A stretch of 64,000 nucleotides of DNA from Symbioplanes lichenis (GCF_030709675.1 NZ_JAUZQD010000024.1:22420-86419), one strand, 5' to 3'; counted from the stretch's first letter, positions 1-8,300 are shown. A program made the numbers and translations. Notes: a model not told the origin generated them from the sequence alone.

Positions 1-1016
1 TGGCGGATCCGCAGCCGGTGGAGGGGGATCCGCAGGGCGCCCGGGTGTTCCGCGATCATCGGGATTTGCTGACGCAGACGCGGCCCGACGTGGTTGTGAT
101 CTGCACGCCGCCGCACACGCACCTGGCGATCGCGGAAGACGTCCTGCGGGCGGGGGCCGACGTTCTGCTGGAGAAGCCACCGGTACGCACGCTGGCCGAG
201 CACCGTCGCCTGGCGGCCGTGATCGCGGAGACCGGCCGCGCGTGCCAGGTCGGCTTCCAAGCCCTCGGATCACACGCGGCCGCCCGGCTGTGGGACTTCG
301 TCGCCTCCGACAAGGTCACGAGCATTGCGGCAGTGGCGTCCTGGCAGCGCGACGACGCTTATTACGCCCGGGCGCCATGGGCCGGTCGGCGGCAGGTCGA
401 CGGCCGGCCGGTGATCGACGGCGTGCTGGTCAACCCGCTCGCCCACGCACTCATGCAAGCACTGGAAACCGCGCGCGCCGCCGGAGCCGGTGAGTGGGCG
501 ACGCTGGAGATCGAGCGCTACCGGACGCGTCCCATCGAGGCGGACGACACGGCCTTTGCGCGTTTGACCTATCCGAGCAATGTTCGTTTGATCGCAGCAG
601 TCACCCTGGCCGGCGAGGACTTCATCGCCGGCGACATCGTGGTCGACAGCCCGGCCGGGCGGGCCGTGCTGGAGTACCCGACCGACCGCCTCACCCTGCC
701 CGCCTCCGACCCCGCCGACCCCTCGGACCGCACCGGACTGCTGGAGAACCTGATCGCGCACCGCACCACGGGCGCGCCCCTCATCGCGCCGCTGGACCGC
801 ACCGCGATCTTCACCGCCGTGTTGCAGACCATCACCGCCCCGGACCTGGCGCCGCCCACCCTTCTCGCGTCGCCGTACGTCGAGAACCGAGCCGGCACGA
901 GAATCATCACCGGCATCAACGAGCTTCTGCGGCAGGTGGCCGAGACGGGCTCACTCCCCTCGGAGCTGGGCGTCCCCTGGGCCACACCGGCCGAGGCGCG
1001 AACGCCGCCCCGCTGA
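1..1016 (+). CDS. Gfo/Idh/MocA-family NAD(P)-dependent oxidoreductase, 5' end cut by the window
   Basis: Probable sugar or inositol-type dehydrogenase using NAD(P). The reading frame is open to the left edge. The visible protein starts inside the Rossmann fold: the N-terminal GxGxxG strand is missing, while the later strand DVVVICTPPHTH and the family EKP motif (LLEKPP, catalytic-site lysine) are present. A C-terminal alpha/beta dimerisation domain follows. A GTG at 18 could be read as a start, but the frame is open upstream (codons for A-D-P-Q-P) and the nucleotide-binding motif would be lost, so I treat the gene as truncated by the window, missing roughly 40-50 residues. The neighbour downstream is convergent and of a family (DUF6807) often found beside such oxidoreductases. 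The substrate cannot be told. Confidence 0.85.
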   Translation, partial: ADPQPVEGDPQGARVFRDHRDLLTQTRPDVVVICTPPHTHLAIAEDVLRAGADVLLEKPPVRTLAEHRRLAAVIAETGRACQVGFQALGSHAAARLWDFVASDKVTSIAAVASWQRDDAYYARAPWAGRRQVDGRPVIDGVLVNPLAHALMQALETARAAGAGEWATLEIERYRTRPIEADDTAFARLTYPSNVRLIAAVTLAGEDFIAGDIVVDSPAGRAVLEYPTDRLTLPASDPADPSDRTGLLENLIAHRTTGAPLIAPLDRTAIFTAVLQTITAPDLAPPTLLASPYVENRAGTRIITGINELLRQVAETGSLPSELGVPWATPAEARTPPR

Positions 1017-1186
1017 ACCCGGCGACACCAGCCGCGAAGACACCAGCCGCCGAGCCCCCGACTCAAGCACCGCCACCAGCTCCGCGCAGCGACTTAGGCG
1101 CGGCCGCTGCCACCCCCGGTCCCCCAGTAGTTCCGCATCCGGCGTGGTGAGCTGCCCGCCGAAGCTGGGCGTCGGTCCAGGACCGA

Positions 1187-1416
1187 AGCTGGAAATCGAC
1201 GCGGGCCAAAGCTGGGAATCGACGCGAGTCAGAGGGGGAAGTCGAAGCGAGCCGAAGCCGGGAGTCGACGCGAGCCAGAGCTGGAAGTCGACGCGAGCCA
1301 GCGCTGAAAGTCAACGCGAGCCAGAGCTGGAAGTCGACGCGAGCCAGCGCTGAAAGTCAACGCGAGCCAGAGGTGGAAGTCGACGCGAGCCAGAGCTGGC
1401 GGTCGACGGGGGCCGG
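1187..1416. repeat. Tandem array of ten 23-bp units in a gene-free stretch
   Basis: Ten head-to-tail units of exactly 23 bp. The core is AGCTGGAAGTCGACGCGAGC followed by CAG, and the unit centres on GTCGAC. The four units from 1279 to 1370 alternate between two variants (AGCTGGAAGTCGAC type and CGCTGAAAGTCAAC type), giving a 46-bp higher-order period. A degenerate unit may precede at 1163. The period is not a multiple of three, so no single frame gives a regular peptide. The whole stretch 1017-1469, between two convergent genes, holds no convincing gene and nothing else I can name. Confidence 0.9.
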
Positions 1417-1469
1417 AGCTGACTGAGCTGCATCGCGCGATCCTGCGCGGCTGGCACTCGGCCCGGACG

Positions 1470-2591
1470 CTAGGCGATGAGCTTGGCGATGTCGTCGGGC
1501 TCGAGGGTGGCGTCGTCGCTGATGAGGACCTTGATCTCGCGTTCGAGGGCGGCGCCGGGCGGGAGGGTCAAGGGCCGGTCGAAGGCGAGGGCCGCGCAGA
1601 CGCCCGGGTAGTCGGCGGTGCGGACGAACCAGCGATCGTTGTCGCGCAGGCCCCGGAAGACCAGCGTGTAGGCGTCTCCGGCGCGCAGGGCCAGCCACGG
1701 CTCGGCGCTGCCGTTGACTGCGTGTTCGCCCATGCGGGACTGCGTGAAAGTGAGCGTTTCGCCGGAGACGGGGACGGGGGCGGCCCGCCAGAAGAAGCCG
1801 CCGTAACCCGCGCCGCCCGGGCGACCGTTCGTGGCGGGACTGCCCAAGGTGACCGCTTGCGTAGCCGGGGCGCTCAAGGCGTACCGCAAAGTCAGCTGCC
1901 AGCCGCCCGGCGCGAGGTCAGCGCTGAGCTCGCGGCGCTCGGTGAGGAGGGTCGTTCCGCGCTCGTCCTGCCAGGCGAAGACATGCGCGCCGTCGATCGA
2001 CGTGCCACCGGAGGGAGAAGCGCCGCCGGAGGGAGGAGCGCCGCCGGAGGGGGTAGCGCCGGCTCCGACGCCGGCAGCCGACGAAGCAGCAACCCCGCCC
2101 GAGGGGGAAGCGCCGACCCCAGCACTGGAAGCCGACGAGGTGGCAGCCTCGCCCGAAGGGAAAGCGCCGACCCCAGCGCCGGAAGCCGACGAGGTGGCAG
2201 CCCCGCCGGATGGAGCAGCGGCGACGGCCCCGGAAGCGGCGACGGTCCCGACGCCGGAAGCGGAAGAAGCGCTGGAAGCTGACGACGCGGAGACACCGGC
2301 GCCATCGGGCGGAGACGTGACCGGCACGATGCGGCCGTGGTCGTCCAGCCAGGTGTAGCCCTGGTCGCGGACGTAAGTGCGGCCGCCCCAGAAGTTGATC
2401 CCGTTGACGTCCTGCAGCGCGAGCGACGCCCCCAGGTGCCACGGATGGTCCTGGCAGAGCGCATCGGTCACGGTGGTGCCGCTCAGGGTTGTGACCGGAT
2501 GGAGGTACGGGCGGGGGCCGAGGCGGATGTCGAGCTGCGGCGCGATGACGTAAGTCGCGACCGGTGTATTACTTACGTCGAAGGTAGACAA
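1470..2591 (-). CDS. DUF6807 (PmoA-like) protein with an in-frame low-complexity insert
   Basis: A family protein of unknown biochemical role, commonly found next to Gfo/Idh/MocA oxidoreductases in actinomycete sugar loci. The family core is clear at both ends: residues 1-92 contain RLGPRPYLHPV, DHPWHLG, NGINFWGGRTYV and TWLDDHG, and residues 203-373 contain FAWQDERGTTLLTERREL and GYGGFFWR. Between them lies about 100 residues of Ser/Ala/Gly/Pro repeats (three 18-residue and three 6-residue units) that other members would not be expected to have. The start is TTG at 2591: an in-frame stop lies upstream and there is no earlier ATG or GTG in frame. The gene is convergent with the oxidoreductase at 1-1016. 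Function unknown; family call confident. Confidence 0.8.
   Translation of the reverse strand: MSTFDVSNTPVATYVIAPQLDIRLGPRPYLHPVTTLSGTTVTDALCQDHPWHLGASLALQDVNGINFWGGRTYVRDQGYTWLDDHGRIVPVTSPPDGAGVSASSASSASSASGVGTVAASGAVAAAPSGGAATSSASGAGVGAFPSGEAATSSASSAGVGASPSGGVAASSAAGVGAGATPSGGAPPSGGASPSGGTSIDGAHVFAWQDERGTTLLTERRELSADLAPGGWQLTLRYALSAPATQAVTLGSPATNGRPGGAGYGGFFWRAAPVPVSGETLTFTQSRMGEHAVNGSAEPWLALRAGDAYTLVFRGLRDNDRWFVRTADYPGVCAALAFDRPLTLPPGAALEREIKVLISDDATLEPDDIAKLIA
2005..2225. repeat. Coding repeats: 54-bp units followed by 18-bp units
   Basis: Inside the DUF6807 gene. On the plus strand, three 18-bp units (core GGAGGGAGGAGCGCCGCC) are followed by about three 54-bp units; the best-kept pair, about 2100-2210, shares the core AGCGCCGACCCCAGC and GAAGCCGACGAGGTGGCAGC. 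54 is three times 18, so the larger unit may have grown from the smaller. Both periods keep the reading frame, giving PSGGAS-type hexapeptides and 18-residue units in the protein. Confidence 0.85.
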
Positions 2592-2646
2592 GGACCATCC
2601 CGCCGAGTCGTCGTACCGAGCGCAGCGCCCGTTCTACCCTGTGCCA

Positions 2647-2736
2647 GCGCTCTCGGAGAACCTCGAGCAAGCGATCTCAGAACAGCCTCAGGCAAGCGCT
2701 CACAGAACAATCTTGAGCAAGTGTTCCCAGCACAAC
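2647..2736. repeat. Three and a half degenerate 24-25 bp tandem units
   Basis: Units begin at 2647, 2671, 2696 and 2721 (the last partial). Each has the form GCG-NTCTC-RGAAC...CTSRRGCAA, for example GCGATCTCAGAAC at 2671 and GCGCTCACAGAAC at 2696, each ending in GCAA. They lie in the gene-free stretch 2592-2914 upstream of the DUF6807 gene and downstream of the GNAT gene. Nothing else was recognised there apart from the 15-bp array. Confidence 0.7.
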
Positions 2737-2790
2737 ATGGACCGGCGCCGATGTGAAGGCGTGAGAACGTGCAGGATGTTTGCAGCGCCC

Positions 2791-2910
2791 AGCCCGGCAG
2801 CGCCCAGCCCAGCAGCGCCCAGCCGGGCAGCGCGCAACCCGGCAGCGCCCAGCCCGGCAACGACCAGCCCGGCAACGACCAACCCGGCAACGACCAGCCC
2901 GGCAACGAAC
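2791..2910. repeat. Eight 15-bp tandem units directly after a GNAT gene
   Basis: Eight head-to-tail units, consensus AGCCCGGCAGCGCCC (first half) changing to AGCCCGGCAACGACC (second half). The array ends 4 bp from the stop codon of the GNAT gene. Because 15 is a multiple of three, every frame reads as a pentapeptide repeat. In the frame of the GNAT gene it would read LPGWS/LPGWA after the stop codon. I do not call it a gene. Confidence 0.9.
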
Positions 2911-2914
2911 GGAA

Positions 2915-3508
2915 TCAACCGGCCGCGCGCCGCTCCCACATCTCGCGGGTCAGCTCGTACTCGACCTCGCCCGCCTCGGACCCCGGCAACGGATCCTCCC
3001 ACTCCGGGAAGAACGTCCGCACCTGCCGCATCCCCAGCGCCTCCATCACCCCGCGCGACCCCGAATTCACCGCCATCGTCTGCGCGACCACGCGACTCAC
3101 TCCCGCCGTACCGAAGCCGTGCGTGAGCAATGCCCGGGACGCCTCGGTCGCCAGCCCCCGCCGCCAGTGCCGCCGCGCGAGCCGGTAGCCCAGCTCCGCC
3201 TCCCGGGACACGATGCGCCGCTCCGGACCCGTACCCGCGGTCTGCTCGTGCCAGGCCGGCAGCATCATGAGTCCGACGAAGTCTCCCGGCTCCGTGAAAG
3301 CCGCCCAGAACCCGAGCCCCGCGTCGTCGGCCGCCGCCAGCCGCCGCTCGTGGGCGGCCTTGATCTCGTCCCGTGTACGCGCCCGGGCGTACAGGTAGCG
3401 CAACACTTCCCGGTCGGAGTCCAGCTCCACCTCGCGGTCGAAGTGGCGGTCGGCCAGGGGTTCGAGCACCAGACGCTCGGTGTGCAGAACAGGCTGAGTG
3501 ATGGCCAC
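2915..3508 (-). CDS. GNAT-family N-acetyltransferase (RimJ/RimL type)
   Basis: Probable acetyl-CoA-dependent acetyltransferase of about 197 residues, normal for the family. It opens with the RimJ/RimL signature TERLVLEPL. The acetyl-CoA loop region is recognisable as YRLARRHWRRGLATEA (R/Q-x-x-G-x-G/A pattern), and NSGSRGVMEALGM is the usual conserved asparagine/helix near the C-terminus. Start taken as GTG at 3508 (VAITQPVLHTERL); no better in-frame start lies upstream. The TGA stop abuts a 15-bp repeat array that stays open in the same frame. Substrate unknown. Confidence 0.85.
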   Translation of the reverse strand: MAITQPVLHTERLVLEPLADRHFDREVELDSDREVLRYLYARARTRDEIKAAHERRLAAADDAGLGFWAAFTEPGDFVGLMMLPAWHEQTAGTGPERRIVSREAELGYRLARRHWRRGLATEASRALLTHGFGTAGVSRVVAQTMAVNSGSRGVMEALGMRQVRTFFPEWEDPLPGSEAGEVEYELTREMWERRAAG

Positions 3509-3583
3509 GCCCCCACGATGCCCCAGCGGGCCGGGCGATGGCGAGCACAATAAAGGCCGGGCAGTGGTGAGTACAAGAAACAG

Positions 3584-3612
3584 CGCTGCCCCCGCCGGAA
3601 GCGGGGGCAGCG
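3584..3612 (-). terminator. Rho-independent terminator of katE
   Basis: A perfect 12-bp stem (CGCTGCCCCCGC / GCGGGGGCAGCG) with a 5-nt loop lies 15 bp after the katE stop. On the minus strand it is followed by TTTCTTGT, a fair U-rich tail for such a GC-rich genome. Confidence 0.75.
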
Positions 3613-3627
3613 AAGGATCCGACAGGC

Positions 3628-5886
3628 TCAGGCCACCGTGGCCGGGAACCGCTCCCACACCCGGTGCTTCCCGAGCAGCGCCGACAGCTCGGTGAGGGCG
3701 GCCGTACCGGAATCGGCGGTCACGACGCCCGGCGTGCCGGCCAGGCCCGCCTGCTCGAGCACCGCGGTGCCCGCGCCCCACGCGCCGATCGCCTTCGCGT
3801 GGCGCCAGGCCTCCTCGACGAGCAGGGCCACGCGCGGGTCCACGCCCGGGGTGGTGGCGGCGCCGGCCTTGGCGTCGCGCGCGGGCAGGGCGTCGGGGGC
3901 GGGCAGCGGCGCGCCGGCCACGAGGATCGCGTCGAACTCGACCGATCGCGCGGTGGCGAACGTACGCTGGACAGCCAGGTCTCCCACCATGCCACCGTGC
4001 GCGGCGATGATCAGCGGGACCATTCCCGCGCTGAAGATCTCGCGCCGGACGGCGTGCACGCCGTCGAGGTCGCCGTCCGCGTCGACCACGATGCCGATCA
4101 TGCGGCCGTCGGGCGGGTAGACGCCGCCGACCTGCGACAACGCCGGGCTCGGGGTGACCTCGGCCAGCGGGACGGTCGGCTCGGGCGCGGGCAGGCCCAG
4201 CCCGGTGGCGACCTGCTCGCAGAGCACCGGGTCGATGTTCGCGAGCGCCAGCAGCTGACGCTCCTTGATGGCCTGCTCGTAGCACTTGCCCAGCTCGAAC
4301 GTGTACGCCCGGACGATGTGCTCCTTCTCCACCGGCGTCATGCTCGCCCAGAAGAGACGTACCTGGCTGTAGTGGTCGTCGAACGACGCCGGGTTGGCCC
4401 GGACCTTGGGCGCCTCGGCCACCACGACCGGAACGTCGACGAACGCCTCGTCGTCGGGAGCGGTGAACGGGTTGCCGCCGTCGAGCGAGTTCGGCCGGTA
4501 GGGCGCCACACCCGCGTGCACGGCGTGCTGGTGGAAGCCGTCACGCAGCATGTCGTTGACGTCGGCGTGCGGCCGGTTGATCGGGATCTGGTTGTAGTTC
4601 GGGCCGCCGAGCCGGCTCAGCTGCGTGTCCACGTACGAGAAGAGGCGCCCCTGCAGCAGCGGGTCGTTCGTGTGGTCGATGCCGGGCGGCATGTGGCCGA
4701 GGTGGAACGCGACCTGCTCGGTCTCGGCGAAGAAGTTGGTGGGCGTCCGGTTCAGCACCATCTTGCCGACCGCCTGCACCGGGGCGAGCTCCTCGGGCAC
4801 GATCTTCGTCGGGTCGAGCAGGTCGATCCCGGCGAACGTCTCCTCGGGCGTGTCCGGGAACACCTGGATCCCGAGCTCCCACTCCGGGAACGCGCCGGCC
4901 TCGATGGCGTCGTACAGGTCACGGCGGTGGAAGTCGGGGTCGATGCCCGCGATCAGCTGCGCCTCCTCCCAGTCCAGGGAGTGCACGCCCAGCTTCGGCT
5001 TCCAGTGGAACTTGACGAGGGCGGTCTCCCCCGCCGCGTTGATCACGCGGAAGGTGTGGACCCCGAAACCCTCCATCGTCCGGTACGAGCGGGGGATGCC
5101 GCGATCGGACATGTTCCAGATCGTGTGGTGCTGCGCCTCGGTGTGCAGCGACACGAAGTCCCAGAACGTGTCGTGCGCGCTCTGCGCCTGCGGAATCTCG
5201 CGGTCCGGGTGCGGCTTGCCCGCGTGGATGATGTCCGGGAACTTGATCGCGTCCTGGATGAAGAACACCGGGATGTTGTTGCCGACCAGGTCGAAGTTGC
5301 CCTCGTCGGTGTAGAACTTCGTCGCGAAGCCGCGCGTGTCCCGGACCGTGTCGGCCGAGCCCCGGGAGCCCAGGACCGTGCTGAAGCGTACGAAGACCGG
5401 GGTCTCCTTGCCCTTCGCCAGGAACCCGGCCTTCGTGACGCCCTCGGCCGTCCCGTACCCGGTGAACGTGCCGTGCGCCCCGGCGCCGCGCGCGTGCACG
5501 ACCCGCTCCGGGATCCGCTCGTGGTCGAAGTGCGTGATCTTCTCGCGGAAGTGGTGATCCTGCAGCAGGATCGGGCCGCGCGGGCCGGCCTTCAGCGAGT
5601 GGTCCGTGTCACGCAGTCGCGTGCCGGTCGCCGTCGTTAGGTACGCACCCTGCTGTCCCTTGGCCGTCGGCGGCACCCCGGTGTGCGCACCGGTCGGCGT
5701 CACGGTCTCGGGCGTGCCTTGTTCGCTTTTCGGCGGAAGCGGGTCCACCGGCGTGGTCGGCTCTTCGAGCGTCGCCGGCGCGCTGCCCGGCTTGCCGGGG
5801 ATGTCGTTCGTCAACGCGTCGGCCACCTTCGCCGTGGCATGCTCCACGGCATCCTTCACCACTCGGGCAGGCTTGCTGGCATCCAT
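3628..5886 (-). CDS. katE: Large-subunit monofunctional haem catalase (HPII type)
   Basis: Converts hydrogen peroxide to water and oxygen. About 752 residues, the length of large clade-2 catalases. The catalytic histidine is in RVVHARGAGAHG (about residue 131), the active-site asparagine in FDLVGNNIPVFF, and the proximal haem tyrosine in RLFSYVDTQLSRLGG. The C-terminal 150 residues form the flavodoxin-like/DJ-1-like domain of HPII enzymes (MIGIVVDADGDLDGV, PLIIAAHGG). ATG 5886 is preferred over the longer frame from 5949 because GAAGGA sits about 10 nt upstream and the extra residues look unlike the family. A terminator follows. The gene upstream on the same strand is a putative RNA ligase, 163 bp away. 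Confidence 0.95.
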   Translation of the reverse strand: MDASKPARVVKDAVEHATAKVADALTNDIPGKPGSAPATLEEPTTPVDPLPPKSEQGTPETVTPTGAHTGVPPTAKGQQGAYLTTATGTRLRDTDHSLKAGPRGPILLQDHHFREKITHFDHERIPERVVHARGAGAHGTFTGYGTAEGVTKAGFLAKGKETPVFVRFSTVLGSRGSADTVRDTRGFATKFYTDEGNFDLVGNNIPVFFIQDAIKFPDIIHAGKPHPDREIPQAQSAHDTFWDFVSLHTEAQHHTIWNMSDRGIPRSYRTMEGFGVHTFRVINAAGETALVKFHWKPKLGVHSLDWEEAQLIAGIDPDFHRRDLYDAIEAGAFPEWELGIQVFPDTPEETFAGIDLLDPTKIVPEELAPVQAVGKMVLNRTPTNFFAETEQVAFHLGHMPPGIDHTNDPLLQGRLFSYVDTQLSRLGGPNYNQIPINRPHADVNDMLRDGFHQHAVHAGVAPYRPNSLDGGNPFTAPDDEAFVDVPVVVAEAPKVRANPASFDDHYSQVRLFWASMTPVEKEHIVRAYTFELGKCYEQAIKERQLLALANIDPVLCEQVATGLGLPAPEPTVPLAEVTPSPALSQVGGVYPPDGRMIGIVVDADGDLDGVHAVRREIFSAGMVPLIIAAHGGMVGDLAVQRTFATARSVEFDAILVAGAPLPAPDALPARDAKAGAATTPGVDPRVALLVEEAWRHAKAIGAWGAGTAVLEQAGLAGTPGVVTADSGTAALTELSALLGKHRVWERFPATVA

Positions 5887-6049
5887 CTGCACCGCATCCT
5901 TCGTTGACCGTCTGGGTGCGCAAGCCATACCCGCGCATTGAGTAACCAAACGGACACAATAAGTGGCTGCGTTTTCTGGATCGCTTCCAGATCTCTGGCC
6001 TACTCAGGCCCCGGCGCGCACCCCGGCCCTGCGCGAAATGGATAGGCCG

Positions 6050-6589
6050 TCACGCGACGTCGCGATGCTTCAGCTTGGCGCGGCGACCGTCCGGGTGATG
6101 CCAGACAATTCCCTCGTACGCCGGATGGGCCAGCAGCCACGCGCGCAGCCCGTCGAAGTCGCGGGGCGCATCGAGCCGTTCCGCGTCGGCGTGCGCCACG
6201 AGCACGTGGCCGTCCGTACCCTCCGGGTTGCCGTTGACCTTGGGCCCCACCAGCTCGTACGTCCCCGGCGCGCCCACCGCCGACGACGCGAGCGCCTCCG
6301 CCAAGTACCGGGCGTAGGCCGACTGCCCGATCGGCTCCCACCCCACCGTCTTGCCCGTCGCCTCGTCGGTCATCACCGGCCGGTAGCCGGGCGGCCGCTG
6401 TCGCCCGGGCCGCACCTCGCGCCGTGCCCACCAGCTGCCGTCCTCGTCGAGCAGCACGCACGTCCCGTCGTACTTCCGGGTCGGAACGCCCTCGCCGGCA
6501 AGCACCCACTCACAGTCGGGATGCACATCGCGCAGGAGTCGCTTGCGGTCCTCCGGGTCGCGCCGGAACAGCGTGGGGATCTTCTTCAT
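6050..6589 (-). CDS. RLIG1-like (DUF5565) RNA ligase, minimal nucleotidyltransferase
   Basis: Probable ATP-dependent 5'-3' RNA ligase of the covalent nucleotidyltransferase superfamily, here only 179 residues. The motifs appear in order: motif I K39-Y-D-G (the lysine to be adenylylated), WARREVRPG with candidate motif Ia arginines, GWEPIG, motif III around E112 (YELVGPKVNGNPEG), motif IV E159-G-I-V-W, and motif V K172-L-K. The strings NGNP.G and EGIVWH..DG..K closely recall vertebrate RLIG1 (C12orf29), as I remember that sequence. No extra nucleic-acid-binding domain is visible. It lies directly upstream of katE on the same strand, which would fit RNA repair under oxidative stress. Activity and substrate are inferred. 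Confidence 0.75.
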   Translation of the reverse strand: MKKIPTLFRRDPEDRKRLLRDVHPDCEWVLAGEGVPTRKYDGTCVLLDEDGSWWARREVRPGRQRPPGYRPVMTDEATGKTVGWEPIGQSAYARYLAEALASSAVGAPGTYELVGPKVNGNPEGTDGHVLVAHADAERLDAPRDFDGLRAWLLAHPAYEGIVWHHPDGRRAKLKHRDVA

Positions 6590-6776
6590 GCGTCCATGCT
6601 CTCAACGCCGACAACCCGATTTCGTACGCCGGGCCCGGCTCTCTTTCCCGCTCGGACCTGGTTCTGCCGAACCTCTCCCAGCTCGGAAGTCGTCCTGATC
6701 GGATCTCGGACAATGTCGTCCATCGATTGGTGTCACGCTGGCGACCGGTTCGTCCATCGACCGGAGGGATTCCGTC

Positions 6777-8300
6777 ATGTCCCGTTCCTCGCCCCGGCGC
6801 CTGCTCGCCGCCGCGCTCGTGGCCGCCGTGTCCGCCGCCCTGCTCCCGACCCCCTCGTCCGCCGCCGCGCCGAGCCTTGCCTGGGCCCCCTGCGCGGAGG
6901 AGGACCTGGCCGGCTATCAGTGCGCGACCCGGGAAGTGCCCCTGGACTACGACAAGCCGCGCGGCGCGACCACGACGATCGCCCTGGCCCGCCGTCCCGC
7001 CGACGATCCGGCCCGGCGCCTGGGCACGATCTTCGTCAACCCGGGCGGGCCGGGCGGCCCCGGCCGCGGCCTGGTGACGGCGGCCGCCGAGATCGTCGCC
7101 CCGGAGGTCCGAGCCCGCTTCGACCTCGTCGGATTCGACCCGCGCGGCATCGGCGCGAGCGATCCGCTGCAGTGCTTCGCCACCGACGCGGAGGCCGAGG
7201 CCCTGATCGCCCGGATCGCGCTCGTACCGATCACCAAACAGCAGATCCGCGACACCCTCCAGGCCAACTACCGGTACACCGAGGCCTGCAAGCGCAACGC
7301 GGGCCCCCTCCTGGCCCACATGAGTACGCTCAACGTCGCCAAGGACCTCGACCAGCTGCGCGCCGCCGTCGGCGACGCCAAGCTGAGCTACATCGGATAC
7401 TCCTACGGCACTCTGATCGGCGCCACGTACGTCAACCTGTACCCGAACCGCGTACGCGCTGTCATCCTCGACGGCAACGTGGATCCGGCCCAGCGCACGA
7501 ACCGCCGCCTGGCGAACAAGTTCGACCGCGCCGGTGGCTTCGAGATCGCGCTCAAGGGCTTCCTCGCCGCCTGCGACAGGGCGGGCCCGAACTGCGCCCT
7601 CGCCGGCCATGCCCGCCGCAAGTTCGACGCCGTCCGCGAGCGTCTGCGCCGGGGCCCGTTCACCTCACCCACCTTCGGCGTCGTGGACCTGGACCTGTTC
7701 ACCAGCTACGTCTACTCCAGCATGTACGACGTGGCGTCCTTCCCGACCACGGCCGCCGACCTGCGGACCCTCCATGACGAGCTCTTCGGCTCTCCCCCGG
7801 CCGCAACCGTCAAGCGGGCCCTCCCGGCCGGCCTGTCGCCCCGGGCCCCGAGCGACTACTCGTTCAACAGCAACGACGCGGGCCAGGCCGTCAACTGCCT
7901 CGACGCGCCCCTGCCCCGCAACCCCGCCGCCTACCCCGCCATCGCCGACCGGTTCGAATCCGCCCACCGCACCTTCGGCCGCGCCGAGGCGTTCAGCGAG
8001 GTCGGCTGCGCCAACTGGATCCGCACGAACGAGCGCTACGCCGGACCGTGGAACAAGCGCACATCCCAGACGGTCCTGCTCGTCAACCCGACCCACGACC
8101 CGGCCACACGCTACAGCTTCGCCCAGAACATGGCCCGCGAGCTGGGCAACGCCCGCCTCCTGGCCCTGGACGGCTTCGGCCACACCAGCAGCTTCAGCGC
8201 CTGCGTCACCACCTGGTACACCCGCTACCTCCTGGCCGGCCAGGTCCCCCCGCGCGGCACTCGCTGCGCCCAGGACCTGCCCCCGTTCCCCGCCCCGTGA
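6777..8300 (+). CDS. Secreted alpha/beta-hydrolase, tripeptidyl-aminopeptidase-like (peptidase family S33)
   Basis: Probable exported exopeptidase releasing short peptides from protein N-termini. A signal peptide with twin arginines (RRLLAAALVAAVSAALL) ends near residue 30. The oxyanion motif NPGGPGGPG is at 88-96, the nucleophile Ser209 in GYSYGT, and the acid and histidine come late in NPTHDPATRY and GFGHTSSF, inside the C-terminal TAP-like domain. 507 residues is usual for SlpD/SlpE-like proteins. GGAGGGA lies 9 nt before the ATG. It stands alone, divergent from the RNA ligase. Substrate specificity is inferred from the family. Confidence 0.85.
   Translation: MSRSSPRRLLAAALVAAVSAALLPTPSSAAAPSLAWAPCAEEDLAGYQCATREVPLDYDKPRGATTTIALARRPADDPARRLGTIFVNPGGPGGPGRGLVTAAAEIVAPEVRARFDLVGFDPRGIGASDPLQCFATDAEAEALIARIALVPITKQQIRDTLQANYRYTEACKRNAGPLLAHMSTLNVAKDLDQLRAAVGDAKLSYIGYSYGTLIGATYVNLYPNRVRAVILDGNVDPAQRTNRRLANKFDRAGGFEIALKGFLAACDRAGPNCALAGHARRKFDAVRERLRRGPFTSPTFGVVDLDLFTSYVYSSMYDVASFPTTAADLRTLHDELFGSPPAATVKRALPAGLSPRAPSDYSFNSNDAGQAVNCLDAPLPRNPAAYPAIADRFESAHRTFGRAEAFSEVGCANWIRTNERYAGPWNKRTSQTVLLVNPTHDPATRYSFAQNMARELGNARLLALDGFGHTSSFSACVTTWYTRYLLAGQVPPRGTRCAQDLPPFPAP

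Noticed and set aside
1187..1416. Possible CRISPR array
   Set aside because: The 23-bp units are directly adjacent with no unique spacers, and no cas genes are present.
2769..3188. Plus-strand gene encoding QPGSA/QPGND pentapeptide repeats
   Set aside because: The pentapeptides are an automatic result of the 15-bp DNA repeat, and the rest of the frame is antisense to the GNAT gene.
3628..5949. Longer katE starting at 5949
   Set aside because: The added residues (including two cysteines) do not look like catalase, and GAAGGA is placed correctly for the ATG at 5886.
7950..7962. GGTTCGAATCC, which looks like a tRNA T-arm
   Set aside because: It lies inside the S33 peptidase coding sequence, and no acceptor stem, anticodon arm or D-arm can be built around it.
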